A stretch of DNA of 64,000 bases from Platynereis dumerilii. Its lineage: Eukaryota > Annelida > Polychaeta > Phyllodocida > Nereididae. The notes below the pieces were generated by a model, which saw nothing but the letters and a program-made list of their open reading frames with translations, searched no databases and was not told the origin of the DNA. The position numbers and the translations under genes were made by a program. The stretch spans positions 9,535,439 through 9,599,438 of the forward strand of contig JAPTHN010000004.1 of assembly GCA_026936325.1 (NCBI GenBank). The letters are read 5' to 3'. This document shows, one piece after another, positions 43,661-56,149 of this stretch (its first letter is position 1; each line of letters opens with the position of its first letter).

Positions 43661-44505
43661 TTTGTGTCTTGCTTCAACTACTTAAATTTTCCGAGATTCT
43701 TGAGAAAGTTTTTAGCAGCGCCATGGCGCAAGCTTTTACCTTAGGATTATGGGAAAACTTTGTCAACAAAGTGATGGTTGTCCTATCCTATGAATCACAC
43801 CAAAAATTTGCATACAGTCTATTAGTAATTTTTACTCGCCAGCCTTAACTTTAAGCATAACAAACTGAAATATATTCAATTACGAAATCACACACTTTAC
43901 CTTCTTCTTCTTCTACTTGTGAGTTCCTCCGCCAGCCAGACCATATGTGACTGATCCACCACCCTGAGTGGGTTTTATTATGTTGCCAATCATGCATCCG
44001 CAATTCAGGAGTGCTCTTTAACAAGTATGACCATGGAGAAGCTGATCAAGGAAATGTGTGTAAAAGCATACAGTACAACCCGAAATAAGGTATGATTACC
44101 CCAGCAGGAAGGAAGAAGCAGCCACTACTTTACCCTTTCACAACTTTTGACTACCTCTGAATCACTTCCTACTTTTACCTACTTGAAACTACCTTTTAAA
44201 ATTGCATTAAAATCATATTTAAACAACACCAATTTAAATTTAATCACCCCCATTGTGTTTGATTTACTTGTTATTTTGCACCTTTGCTAATTGCATTTAC
44301 ATTGGTAGCTGTCTAAATAGAGTTCTTAATGTGGGCTAAGGTTGTTGCAAGGAGTCAAAGGGAGTTGTAAGGAGATTTGGGGTGGAGAGGAGAAAAGAGG
44401 GCAAAATAGGTAAACAGAGGACTTCTGACAGAAACTTTTCTTACTTTATTTTGCATTGTACTGTATATATTATATTTAGATTTAAGAAACCTGTCGAAAC
44501 TCTGA
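43661..44505. other. Non-coding stretch
   Basis: Short (CTT)n run near 43902. No gene or clear repeat boundary seen. Sequence from about 44440 leads into the LINE fragment. Confidence 0.4.
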
Positions 44506-45020
44506 AAAAACCTGGACAAGGAAATAGTTAAAACAGCTGTCAATGCACTTGTCACTCCTCATTTAGACTACGGTAATGGGCTGTTGTATGGCACTGCTAC
44601 CCGATTGTTAAATAAACTTCAGGTTGCTCAAAACTTGGCAGTTCGATCATCTGAGAGCTTGAAAAAACACGAAAGTGGCAGCCAGAGTAGGAAACAACTG
44701 CACTGTTTACATATTGTACCAATCACAGCACAAATTCAGTTCAAATTGATGACAATTACATGGAAGACAATGAACAATAAGGCATCACAATACATCCAAG
44801 AACTTGTTCAAATCAACTCTCAAAAAGAACATAACCTGAGAAGCAACCACAAACCGCTGTTAGCAGAACCTGCTCCATGCAACAAAAATAAGTTTGAAGA
44901 TCAAGCATTTTCCTGTGCAGCACCAAAACTCTGGAACACTTCGTCTGAAAAAGTGAGAACTGCACAAACATTATAAAGCTTCAAGAAGAATCTAAAAACC
45001 CAGAATTCCTGCAAGTGATT
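44506..45020 (+). mobile_element. LINE fragment, reverse transcriptase C-terminus
   Basis: Frame with VNALVTPHLDYGNGLLYG, LLNKLQVAQNLAVR, LHCLHIVPITAQIQFKLMTI and FSCAAPKLWN: the segment after the RT palm in CR1/L2-like elements (usually HLDYCNxLLxG...LQxxQNxAAR...LHWLPI). A stop follows KVRTAQTL and coding-like sequence (SFKKNLKT) continues, so the copy is decayed and truncated at both ends. Confidence 0.75.
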
Positions 45021-45093
45021 TGATCTGAAAAAGCACTAATTAATGAACAGTTTATTGAAATAGTGCTATATATATCCATATTATTATTACATA

Positions 45094-45584
45094 CAGTGCC
45101 GCCTGTAAGTAAGTGAAACACATGACATACATTGTGCCATTGCATCAATGCTAAACATCATCAGCCAAGCTGCTTGCGGAGGCATGAATTCTCATCGGAT
45201 GAAAGGGAAACAAAGTGGGTCATAAAGGCCGATGTGTAAGGCAAGTGGGATAAAAATAGCAGCCCATTTTCTCCACTGTAATCGGAGTTAGGTATGGGTC
45301 AAAGTCTTTGATAAGTAAGTGAACCACCCTTCCCTATGTTTTAACATTGGGCCTGCGTTTCACTTACTTATCAAAGACTTTGACCCATACCTAACTCCAA
45401 CTACAGCAAAGAAAATTAGCTGCTATTTTTATCCCACATTCCTCACATATCGGCCTTTATGACCTAAAATGTTTTCCCCTCATCGGATGAGAATTCGTCC
45501 TTCCAGAAGCATTTTGGTTAAGGATGTTTGACATTGATGCAATTGCACAAAATCATGCGTTTCACTTACTTACAGGCGGCACTG
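45094..45584. mobile_element. Palindromic Tc1-like foldback element
   Basis: Ends CAGTGCCGCCTGTAAGTAAG and its exact inverse, TA on both sides. The whole 491 bp folds back on itself around about 45340, with CACTTACTTATCAAAGACTT-type blocks on either side of the centre. CAGT ends and TA target are typical of Tc1-like elements. An older copy lies at 55673-58177. Confidence 0.8.
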
Positions 45585-45609
45585 TATATATATGATATAT
45601 GTAGAAACT

Positions 45610-45707
45610 GATTCAAGTTTCTTGTTTGGGTGACCTATTTTGATTCCAGTTTCTTGTTTGGGTGACCTATTTTGACTCCAGTTTCTTGTTTGGGCGACCC
45701 ATTTTGA
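45610..45707. repeat. 37-bp tandem repeat, three copies
   Basis: Three copies of TCAAGTTTCTTGTTTGGGTG-type sequence ending GACCTATTTTGA, with few changes. Confidence 0.8.
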
Positions 45708-46307
45708 GATGAAAGCACTAATATTAATCCATCAGTGATAACCTATAATGTGTACGACGAGATTATATCGAATCTTTCAGAACAGAAGAATTATTAATTA
45801 GAACTCTTTAGAATACAAAATGACATGTGTCTTGGACACATGCCAAGAACACGTGCCTATTGTCACACTTTATTGAACAAACCAAATTGTGAGAATTAGG
45901 TTGTTGGTCGAATGTTGTGGAACTGTTTCAGTTTTGTATACAAAAATAACATGTCTGAGGGCTCCCCAATATTTGTGCACACCAAAATAATATTGTGATT
46001 TTCGAAAGGCAGATATAATGTGAAAGGATTATTTTCTGAACTGAAATATTTTCACAGTATCAATAAAAGGCCATTCATCCATTGATTTTACGTATTACTT
46101 TATTTACTATTTTTTCAAACCTTCATGAAACGTTCAGAATCTATGATTTGGGTCGGGATAGGAGTTTTGCCCAAGAAGTTATATTATTATTTCTTACAGC
46201 ATGTCGAAGGAGGAAACAAAAATGTGAAAAAATATGCGCACACGATGCAAGTCCATTCATTTGCATTTGCAAAAGTTCTGAATGCATAATTGTCAAAGAC
46301 CTGCATA
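45708..46307. other. Non-coding stretch
   Basis: No gene or repeat recognised; a frame beginning near 46082 runs into the mariner-like element and is not supported. Confidence 0.4.
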
Positions 46308-47157
46308 CGAGGGGCATTCAGAAATATCGAGGCTTTTTTTATATGGACACCGATTTTCAATCTAGAACTATGAATTTTTCACAGAATAAAAAAGTCAGCA
46401 TATTTGGAACAAATTTCCAAAATTTTGGACAATTTCTGTGGTAGCTATGGAAACTGAAAGTTCAGCTAGTTGCCAAGTAGTTGGGGCAGGTAATACTGGA
46501 ATCAAAAAAGCCAATAAATTGTGGCTGAGAGAGACCTCACTCTATCACTTGTATTAGTGAGATTGACAATATTTCACACAAGAAATATGATAACTTCTAA
46601 AATATACTTTCAAGCACACCACATGTGTGTAATCTTGCACTGAACCCAAGTAGGAAAGCACTCCTGCATGCCAGATTTGGCAAGGGAAATCCAGGCGGCA
46701 AGGGTGTCTTTCCTTAACTTTGTAAGGCCTTGTGAAAGCATGGATTCAGTGAAATGAACGCATTATCCATCGAAGCTCTTCCTGTGAGATTATCCTTTAT
46801 GTAAGTCCTGGTTTTCCTTTACTTTAGTCCACGGAGCTTGAGTTTCAGGCACTGGAGGAGAAAAGGTTGTGGAAATGCTTTCACAGAACTTTGTTAGGAG
46901 TACTAATACAAGTGATAGAGTGAGGTCTCTCTCAGCCACAATTCATAGGCTTTCTTGATTCCAGTATTACCTGCCCCAACTAGTTGAACTTTCAGTTTCC
47001 ATGCCAACCACAGAATGACTTAAAAATGTCCAAATTGTCCAAAGTTGTGGAGATCCATTCCAAATATGCTGAATTTTATTCTGTGAAAAATTCATAGTTC
47101 TATTTGAAACTAAATATCCATATGAAAAAAAGCCTCGAACTTTCTGAACGCCCCTCG
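46308..47157. mobile_element. Mariner-like foldback element
   Basis: CGAGGGGCATTCAGAAA at the left and its inverse (with G for A) at the right, TA on both sides. The inverted arms are about 250 bp long (46308-46590 and 46905-47157). Together with 6230-6876 it defines a family. No transposase frame. Confidence 0.75.
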
Positions 47158-47459
47158 TATATATAATGTTCAACATTATATTATGTGTGTAAGTACTGTT
47201 CTGCATGTTGAGAGGTTGGGCGAAACTAAAAATCCACATGGATCCTGAGGGGGGAGAATCGGGAGATATTAAGAGTCTGCATGGAATCCAAGGGGGCGTT
47301 AATTATTTTCACCAACTTCTGACCAAACTCCCACACCCCCAGGCCTGCCTCTGCGTATAGTCATAAATTCTAAATGGTCCCCAAGTTCACGCCTTATGTA
47401 AATTAATAGGAGATCAACAAATAGTTGACAGTTACATGGGTGATATTGAGTCTAGTAAT

Positions 47460-47800
47460 CAGGGACGGACTAGCCTAGGTGGCAAAGTGGCAGCTGCCAC
47501 GGGCCTATCCACTCAGGGGGCCTATCCACTCAGGGGGCCCATGCAAGATGCCTAAAAATAAAAATTACAAGAAAACAGCAATATTTTACTGTCAGGTTCA
47601 TGATTGTGTGTTACAACCCTGCATACTGTAAAGGACGCACCAAAGCTTTTCATGTGGGGCCCCCACCCTAATATTAAAAATTTTCCAAATAAGGCATGTG
47701 GTATTTGCTTTTCTATTCTTAAATATCTACAATAGCATCGATGAAGGGGCCCATTGACTTATTTTGCCAGGGGGCCCAAAATGCCACCAGTCCGCCGCTG
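47460..47800. mobile_element. hAT-like element next to the LRR gene stop codon
   Basis: The left end CAGGGACGGACTAG and inverse right end CAGCGGCGGACTGG are imperfect inverted repeats with GGGCCC-rich subterminal blocks. It ends four bases from the stop codon of the minus-strand apple-domain exon, so it would lie in that gene's 3' UTR. No clean target duplication. Confidence 0.6.
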
Positions 47801-47804
47801 GACT

Positions 47805-48025
47805 TTAGCGTGTCCATAAAATACATAAACTATTTGATGCTGTTTGCTTCTCTTCAAATTTAAAGAATTGGCAGTGGTTAATCTGCTGGCACATCACTGC
47901 ACACTCCTCTATGTGCATTAAGTTGTTTTCTTCTGTTTTTGTGAAACCTTGAATTGATGTAACTTGCTTCTTGAAATATGTGGCACATCCCTCTGTTCTA
48001 TATGCTTGCATGACTTCTGCTGTAG
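47805..48025 (-). CDS. LRR gene last exon: PAN/apple-like domain
   Basis: Minus-strand exon after TTTATTTCACAG. Joined to the G left by the LRR exon it reads ATAEVMQAYRTEGCATYF without a break in frame. Cys spacing (GCATYF, EECAVMCQQINHCQFFKFEE, SLCILW) matches the PAN/apple pattern, in which C-x3-C and a following CxxF are diagnostic. It stops after CILWTR. PAN/apple domains bind proteins or carbohydrates outside the cell. The assignment rests on the cysteine pattern and may cover only part of the domain. Confidence 0.6.
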
Positions 48026-49883
48026 CTGTGAAATAAAATAATATAAAATATTTAAAAAATAGAAATAAAATAGAGTCCTTAGCATATTACAAGGCTATTG
48101 GCCTAAACAACTGCATGTCTCCAGCAGGGGCGTATCAAGAAATGGCATGATATATCCTATCTCTTCAGTGTTAATTTTGGGCCCATGGCCCAATTCCTCG
48201 CCCCCAGTACGCCTCTGCATGTCTCACATCTATGGCTGTACGGCAACTGAGTGGAAGACAAAGTAAAACATTGTTGATAGTTCCAAACCCAGAATAGAGA
48301 ATTGTTTTCCTTGCGCCAGTAATAGTATATTCAAAGGAACCGCACTCTGAACAAGCCTGCTAGCCTGCTAAAGTTCTGCATCAGGACAGAAAATAGGTCA
48401 CTTTTGAAGGTCATATTTGTCAAAATGTCTCTGATTGGCTGAATGATTGTGAATCCTCAAATGACCTACTTTCGAACACAGCCATATTTGTTAAAATGTC
48501 TCTGATTGGCTGAATCCTCAAGTGACCTACTTTTGAACACGGTCATATTTGTCAAAATGTCTCTGATTGGGTGAATCCTCAAGTGACCTACTTTTGAACA
48601 GGGTCATATTTGTCAAAATGTCTCTGATTGGCTGAATCCTCAAGTGACCCACTTTTGAATAAGGTCATATTTGTCAAAATGTCTCTGATTGGGTGAATCC
48701 TCAAGTGACCTACTTTTGAACAGGGTCATATTTGTCAAAATGTCTCTGATTGGCTGAATCCTCAAGTGACCTACTTTTGAACACGATCATATTTGTTAGA
48801 AAGTTTCTGATTGGCTGAATCCTCAAGTGACCTACTTTTCAACACAGTCATATTTGTCAAATTGTCTCTGATTGGCCGAATCCTCAAGTGACCTGCTTTT
48901 GAACTCGGTCATATTTGTTAAAATGCTCTGAATGGCTGAATCCTCAAGCGACCTACTTTTGAACAATGCCATATTTTGTCAAAATGTCTCTAATTGGCCG
49001 AATCCTCATGTATACTTTTGAACATGGTCATATTTGTTAAAATGTCTCTGATTGGCTGCATCCTCAAGTGACTTATTTTTGAACAATGTTATATTTATCA
49101 AAATGTCTCAGACTGGCTGAATCCTCTAGTGACCTACTTTCTGTCCATAAGAAGTTACCAGGGTCCATCTGAGCACAGGGCTTTTTGCACAAAATCTTTT
49201 GTATAATTATGCAACGACATATAACTTATATAATATTTATATTTTACACAACAATGATAGGTGCAAAAGCCCCTATGAGTAAGAGGGTGTTACCTTTGAA
49301 TATACTAGTTACAAGTAAAGAAAAAGACCCTTATATGGGTCTGTGTATTGTGAGTGTTTCTTCGCCCAAACATATCAGACTTTTCCTTTGGTTTATTGGT
49401 AAATATACTTTATTTATTCCTGAACTCTTTGTTACAGTAGACAAAAAACAAGTTTTTACAGGAAAGCTGTTGGTGGCCATCAATGACCTCACAACATGCC
49501 CCATGAAATACATTGAAATGAAGTGTTAATTTGTCATTCAGTAACTTGTGACCTCTTTGATGAGTGGTATGACATGTCAAAATTAATGGCTTCCCTTGTA
49601 AGCATTGCAAGTGTAGGATATCACCTCACAAACTGCTTATGACTTATACAGAATAAAATGGTAGGGATAGGGATGTGACCTCACAAGAAACATTCAAGTG
49701 CTTTTCTACAAGCGCTACTGTTTTTTTGTCTACTGCAGTGGTATGAAAAATGTAAAGTTTGTGTTATTGTGAGTTACCATGTACACAGCAGATAGTTTTT
49801 TGTGAAGGCAACCCCCTCCCCCCCACCTGCTTCAGTCAATGTGTACCTGTTCCCCATACTTTTCATATAAATTTCCAACCTAC
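48026..49883 (-). other. Intron of the LRR gene
   Basis: 1,858 bp, with donor AAG|GTAGGT at the high-coordinate end and acceptor TTTCACAG at the low end. About 40% of it is a minisatellite (48400-49140). The rest is AT-rich; the open frame at 49185-49529 on the + strand has no recognisable feature and is left out. Confidence 0.6.
48400..49140. repeat. 60-bp minisatellite, about 12 copies
   Basis: Unit contains GGTCATATTTGTCAAAATGT, then CTCTGATTGGCTGAATCCTC, then AAGTGACCTACTTTTGAACA. I count about twelve copies with scattered changes. Each carries ATTGG, a reverse CCAAT box. Confidence 0.85.
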
Positions 49884-51255
49884 CTTGGCAGTTCAAATCG
49901 TACTCTGTGACAGCATTCCAGCTCTTGTCAAGACAATCATCTAGTATTAGTGTGATCCTGGATGATGTTTTTGCCCAGCACAATTTAGCGTCACATGGTA
50001 TGGAATTACCAGTCGATGTGATTGTCAGGTTTTCGCAAGCTGATCCGGGGCAGAAACTGTAAGGATTGAGCAACTCGGAGATGTTGTTGTTGGTCAGGAG
50101 AAGAGTCTGTAGCCTCGGCATATACTGGAGATTACTTGTATCAAAACTGGAGATGTTGTTATTTTCTAGTTGGATGTCGAGCATACCAGTTGCATTCACA
50201 AATGTGTCAGCTGGAATTGCACCAATAACACGGCAGTCCGTCAAGTAGAGATTGATCACTGATGGTCCGATGGATTTCGCCCATGATATTGAGGTGATCG
50301 GATTTTGTCTCAGACGTATTTCTAACAACTGGGTGCAGCTTTCAAAGTAGCCATTTGGTAAGGTTGTGATCTGGTTGACGTCCAAGTCTAATATTTGTAG
50401 GGTTCTGCAAGCATCTTTGATGTAGAGAGGTTGAGTCAGCATGTTTTGATCAAGGAGGAGCTGTGTAATCGCTACATTGTTCATGAAGGCATCCACGGGT
50501 ATAGTAGTGACTCCAAATGAAGATGATTGGAGTATTTCCATCTTGGGGAGGAGAGATGTATTATAGATTGTGCCCACACCTATAGGATTGTCATGAATTT
50601 GGAGGATGACTAAATTTGGCAGGTTCAGAACACCACTGATTGCGTGGATGTTGTTGCGTTGGATGGAGAGCTTCCTCAGTTTTGGGAGGGCATTGAGGGT
50701 CGTTGCGTTCAACAGTTCGATGCTGTTTATCGGGATAGTGAGTGTGACCAAAGTGGACGCAGATGCGCTCATGTCTGGAATGGGATTAATTTCATTCGAT
50801 TTCAGGTTAAGAACAAGCAGTGCCCTGTAGTGAATCACATGATCCCAGGTCAGGTTGGATATGCCGCAACTATCCAGAACCAGTTGTCTCAAGCTGTTGC
50901 GTAAAGCCGGAAAGTAAGGAACAGTTTTCAGTAATGGGTTAGACTTAATGTATAGATGTGTGAGAGGGTTGTTATCAAAAGCTGAGGGCGAGATATTAGA
51001 AATATTATTAAAAGAGAGGTCCACGTAAGTTAGCAACGTCAAGGTGTTGAAACTGGTAGAAGTGATGGTCGTTAAGGCATTGTTTTTTAGGATGACCTTC
51101 GTAGAAGTAACAGGTATGTCTGTGGGAACGGAGGTTAGACCGCCATTTTCTCTTGAATATGTCGAAGCATTGCATAGAAGAGTAACAGAAAGTAATGTGA
51201 CTGTCGCAAAAATTATTGGTCGAGCACCTGAAAAAGTTTTAATAATCAACTTCAT
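49884..51255 (-). CDS. Secreted leucine-rich-repeat protein, main exon
   Basis: 457 codons plus one base, ending at a strong donor (CCAAG|GTAGGT). After a hydrophobic leader (IIFATVTLLSVTLLCNAS) come about 13-14 leucine-rich repeats of extracellular type (LTYVDLSFNNIS, LQILDLDVNQITTLP, MLDIQLENNNISS, LQTLLLTNNNIS). A C-terminal cap follows with four cysteines in the LRRCT style (IPCDAKLCW...DDCLDKSW...LNCQ). The N-terminal cap is weak, without the usual cysteine cluster. Spliced with 47805-48025 the protein is 530 aa, with no membrane segment. The first codon is uncertain: TTTTTCAG just before 51227 could be an acceptor, so an upstream exon may supply the start. Recognition or adhesion outside the cell is the general role of such proteins. 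Confidence 0.8.
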
Positions 51256-54200
51256 ATAAAATCATTATATTTTTCAATTCGCATGAAAGTCTCAAAATGA
51301 CTCACTGTCATTCTTCATTTCAATGGTTCATTGTCTTTCTTGTAAACTTAATTTACATCAGCAGTACTAATTAGGGAATGGGCTTCTGTTACCTGAGTAT
51401 GATGCAAAAAATCATTAAAACTTGATCAGAAGTCATTGTAATGTATTCATAATTTAAGTCATTCAGCACTTCAAAACCCTGATTGGTACCTTACCCCTGG
51501 CGGCTTGCGCCCCCCCCCCCATAGACATAGATAGGGAAATTGATTTTGTTTTGGTTTTAAAAGTGGAGAAATTTAAGTTAAAAGTAGTTTCACCATAATA
51601 TTGGAAGAGAATAGCAGAAGTTACAAACAAATTCAAGCTTACCCTTTGCTGAAAGCATTTGTAGTCTATTCAGGTGAATGGGGTAGCAATTAAGCTGTCA
51701 CTTTAAATAACTAGTTCTACCATTATGCATTGGTCAAGACAGAACTGTAAACAACAGTCACGCAGATAATATTCTCATAGTTCGCACATATTAACAATAA
51801 TACATACATTGATTATTTTGTTGCAGCATTGGGAATAGAAGAATTGTTAATTTGAATCCTTTGATGAAGAAAAGAGCCTGTCCCAATTATTTCCATTTAT
51901 TGATCATGTCAAATGTGAGAATGGCGAGTGGGTTGTTAAGCGAATGTCGCATTTTGTTTTCTTTTATTTAATTGGATTTGGGTTTGTGTTGTTTCTTTTG
52001 TTATTGAGTCATATTGACCTTATCTTATTGATATTGCACTTAAGCACTCTTTAGGCCAGGCTTAATTTATTTTTAGCTGCTTGGATCGAGATCGACCGAC
52101 CTGACAAATAAAAAAAAAGGCACTTCTATAATTTAGTTGATTGACCCAATGAATTGATGTGATTACAGCATTTTTTAATCATACCGACAGCCAGACAGAC
52201 AGACAGACAGACAATAGACATTTATTTACATAATGAAAATATAAATAGAAGCAAATTACACATTTATACAAAAGGAAAAGAAACAAAAATAACTTTTTTA
52301 GTGTGTAGGGAGATTCCTCTAAGGCCAAAAAATTGCTGCTATCGAGGAACCACCCTAAGATAAAGAATACAACTTTCTAGGAACCTCCTGAGCCCAGAGA
52401 CATATAACCACATATTCCAACATTTAAAGAATTTGTAGCTTGCAAATAATAACACATTTTAGATTTACATAAAGAAAGTAAGTAGTTAGTTTTAAATAGT
52501 AATTAACCCCAGTAGGATGAAATCTGAATTCCAAAAATCCAATTGCCCCTTTCGACTGAGACAGAAAATTGCATTGAAAGCCCAAGTTTTAGAAAGCAGA
52601 TCACACATATATCTAAGCAACATAATTATAAGTCCAATGAAATTCACATGCCCCATAGTGTAAGACAATTTCAGCAAGAAATCTTTGACCACTCCCCATA
52701 GACAACAGACATAGATATAATAATTCCACTATTTATCACGTTAAAGACAGGCCTCCATCAAATCACAGTTGTGTCTGTATTCCACAAGTACATTGTCAAG
52801 GACGTTCACGTGCAAACAGAGCGAACATTTACAGTAAAAACTATGATTATGCAGCTCAAGTGACCAGAGCTTGTAATATTGCAAAATCTGTGTAGTTTTG
52901 AGAAACAATCAAGTAATCCAGGTCCGCAGCTGGTTTCTGGAGCTAAAATACGAAGATTTCTTAAATGGGGCTTTGTCACAAGCGTGACGCTATGGAAAAT
53001 ATTGATCATATTTTCATGGTTTTCTTGTTAGGAGTAAAGCAATCATTCTAGTATCACTTGTAGTGATAATCAACACAATATTTCAGTTGGAGTCAATGTT
53101 TAATTATCAATATTTTGTGCTTTGTTTAGCTTTCCTCAAAATTTAGGGCCAATTTGTTGAAAAAGGCAATAACCAATACAAATTTCACTTTAATTCTGTA
53201 ATTACTCTTACGCTTCATCCAGTTATTACTGACAATGCATATAAATATATATATATATATAAAATCGATTTGGGTCAAACCAGCACACTTTTTTTTTACT
53301 TTAGTGTCAAAATTGGCTTTTTGTCTGAAAAAATAGGCTAAAAAACATGCATCTATCATCATTTGCTCTGTTCGTATTCACTTTCAGGGCACTTATTTGG
53401 TACCAATTTGAAGCCCACATACAGACGCAAAACACCGGACAGGTGAAATCTTTTTAGAGGAACATATGTAGATCTTGGGAGAAAATATGTAAGTTTTTTC
53501 AATATTGCAACAAAATTTTGAAAAATACTGTTTTCCTCAAAAGATATTTGGTGAATTTGGCTGAAAACAGCCATGGAGACTTAAGAGTATATGACTTTTG
53601 TCATCCAACAAAAAAAATAGATTTAATTTGAAGATAAGTTACCATTTAGTCTACTTCTCTTTTACTGACACGGAAAAATAAATAAATAAAATTTGGTAAT
53701 ATTTGGCTTTTATCAGTTACTTCCACAAACCAGAGCAAAATGGTAAATACAGTTTCTGGAACTTAGACATGTTTGTCACAATATTATGTGTTCATTTGAT
53801 AAAATATAGACATTTTAAAATTTGGATGGTCATGTCACACTTTGGCTTCATTATTTTTGAACTAGGCCATAATTTCTAATCATATTTGGCCTATCTCCTT
53901 CTCCTGATTAAAAAAAAATCCAAATACATGTATCACCAAACGCCAAATGTATTTACTTTTTGTGGCCATGCACACCACTTCAATTTGGTACCATTGGAAA
54001 GAAGATAGGCCTATTCTAAACTTCATTTCCTTATTCCATGTAGAGTTCTAGCAAGGCCAAGGAATATGCAAATGAGGGGGAAAACATTTGCATAAATAGC
54101 CATTTTGCCATTTTTCACATTTTTAATGTGTGGGTGAGAGTCAACTAATTCCCATATATATATATATACATATTTATTCAAACACAGAGGTTTACATTGG

Positions 54201-54339
54201 AAAAGTAGATTTTATAATATTAATTAATTTATGCAAATGTCAGTTGTAATCTCTTTTATGAGATTGTCATCAAATTCACTGAGAGTCTTTGTTCCGTGCA
54301 GACAGTCCCACAGTTCTCGAACAACTGCCACTTTTGCAA
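51256..54339. other. Intergenic stretch, mostly non-coding
   Basis: Holds a poly-C run at 51512, a (CAGA)n tract at 52190-52213 leading into an AATAGACATTTATTTACATA segment that looks like a LINE 3' end on the minus strand, and (TA)n runs near 53246 and 54157. No convincing coding exon. Confidence 0.4.
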
Positions 54340-54740
54340 CATCACATATCTCAGATTGAACAAATAATGTGCATAGCAAACCTCGGTGGAGATTTCATAA
54401 AAATGAAACATTTATTATATATATGGTCATAGGAGGCTGGGCCAAATTAACAAAGCTTGATAAACTTTCACAATTTAATCGTAATACACGGACTTCAAAT
54501 GTAAAGTCAGGAGAATATTTGCATTTAGCCTTTTTTGATAAGTGATATATCTAGAGAGTCAACTAGTTCTCATATCTCTGTGAATTTGGCTCAGGTTGAA
54601 CAAAATTTGATAATGTGCGTGGCAATCCTTGGTGAAGAGCAGTGTTTCAAAATGAAACTTCTGTTCTATGGCATATATGGTCACATAGGGCAGGGCCAAA
54701 ATTGCCATATTTGATGTTTCACAAAAACTGAACATAAATA
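54340..54740. repeat. Diverged tandem duplication of about 205 bp
   Basis: About 54345-54480 and 54585-54715 share TTGAACAAA, GCATAGCAAACCTCGGTGGA / GCGTGGCAATCCTTGGTGAA, AAATGAAAC and ATATGGTCATAGGA/ATATGGTCACATAGG blocks in the same order. Unknown repeat. Confidence 0.5.
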
Positions 54741-55267
54741 GTATGCACTTCAAATAGAGTTTCATTAGCTTCTCAGTGTCTCCTTATAATTATGCAGAGC
54801 CCGTTTCAGGGTACGTCAAAGTCACCAGTCACAATTTGGATCGCAATTCGGTTGAAACAATTCCCTCTTTTTTCTTACGATCATCTTCATGTTTCTATTG
54901 GCATGAAACAACTTCTTGAGGAGTCCAGAAGAACCATCTGAATTTGGCCACCTAAAAAAAAAGGCCTTAAGAAAAATCGCCATTGAATTCATACAAAAGC
55001 TCCACAATTTTTCTACAATTTTACCAATTTTTTTGATGGAACTTCACATTTGAAGTATCTGCAAGAAATTTTCACAATAATAACTTCAGGCACTCTGCTA
55101 TAGATCTATATTAGTAGTACCGAAATGCATGGAAGGACAAAGCTGAAAATTAGGGCAGATGAGGCAGGGTTTGGATGCTAGAGTAGAAGGCGCAACAATT
55201 TCTCAGGCAGCCACGTGGTTATGTGTGAAATTATGCTGATGTTGTGATTTTTGGGAACCAGCCGCCA

Positions 55268-55538
55268 TTTTTACCCTCAGCGAACGAACTTCGAAGAAGG
55301 TATTGAACACTTTCGTAAAATGTTGTCCATCCTAAGGGCAGGCGTCCGGGTAGTCGGGCGTCCGGTAGGGGGAGCACAGATAGTTTCCGAGCCAGGACTC
55401 AGGCCCTATTGCATGTACATGGATGAAATTTGGTTCACATTTACCCTATATAGTCCAGTTGTGCTTTTTGATAGTCTGATTGATGGATATTTTGTACTTT
55501 TTTAAATAAACAAGAACTTTGTTCGCTGAAGGTAAAAA
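55268..55538. mobile_element. TTCAGCGAACGAAG element, short copy
   Basis: Ends TTTTTACCCTCAGCGAACGA and inverse TTTTTACCTTCAGCGAACA. The interior has the same GGATGAAATTTGGTTCACAT and GTCCGGGTAGTCGGGCGTCC segments as the long copy at 31463-33427. 271 bp. Confidence 0.7.
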
Positions 55539-56149
55539 TATTGGTGATGGTCCAAGGCGCTCCGAGGTCAAATGTGCCCTGGTCTCCCCGAGTTTAAACA
55601 CTTCCAACAGGTTCGATGAGTTCAAAACAGGTGGCAATACCTGAAATCAATTGCGTATAAATCAAATATATTCAGTGCCGCCTGTAAGTAAGTGAAACGC
55701 ATGATATTGTGCCATTACATCAATGTTAAACATCCTTAACCAAAATGCTTCTGGAAGGACAAATTCTCATCCGATGAGAGGAAAACATTTTGGGTCATAA
55801 AGGCCGATATGTGAGGCATGTGGGATAAAAATAGCAGCCAATTTTCTTTGCTGTAGTTGGAGTTAGGTATAGGTCAAAGTCTTTGATAAGTAAGTGAAAC
55901 GCAAGCCCAATGTTAAAACATATCGAAGGGTGGTTCACTTACTTATCAAAGACTTTGACCCATACCTAACTCGGACTACAGCGAAGAAAATGGGCTGCTA
56001 TTTTTATCCCATTTGCCTCACACATCGGCCTTTATGACCCACTTTGTTTCCCTTTCATCCGATAAGAATTCATGCCTCCACAAGCAGTTTGGTTGAGGAT
56101 GTTTAGCATTGATGCAATGGCACAATGTCATGCATTTCACTTAATAATG

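Noticed and set aside
48400-49140. CRISPR-like array
   Set aside because: Units are contiguous 60-bp repeats with scattered changes, no spacers, and the genome is animal.
49185-49529. 114-codon + strand frame with hydrophobic start
   Set aside because: Within the intron of the minus-strand LRR gene; no homologue-like motifs or splice context.
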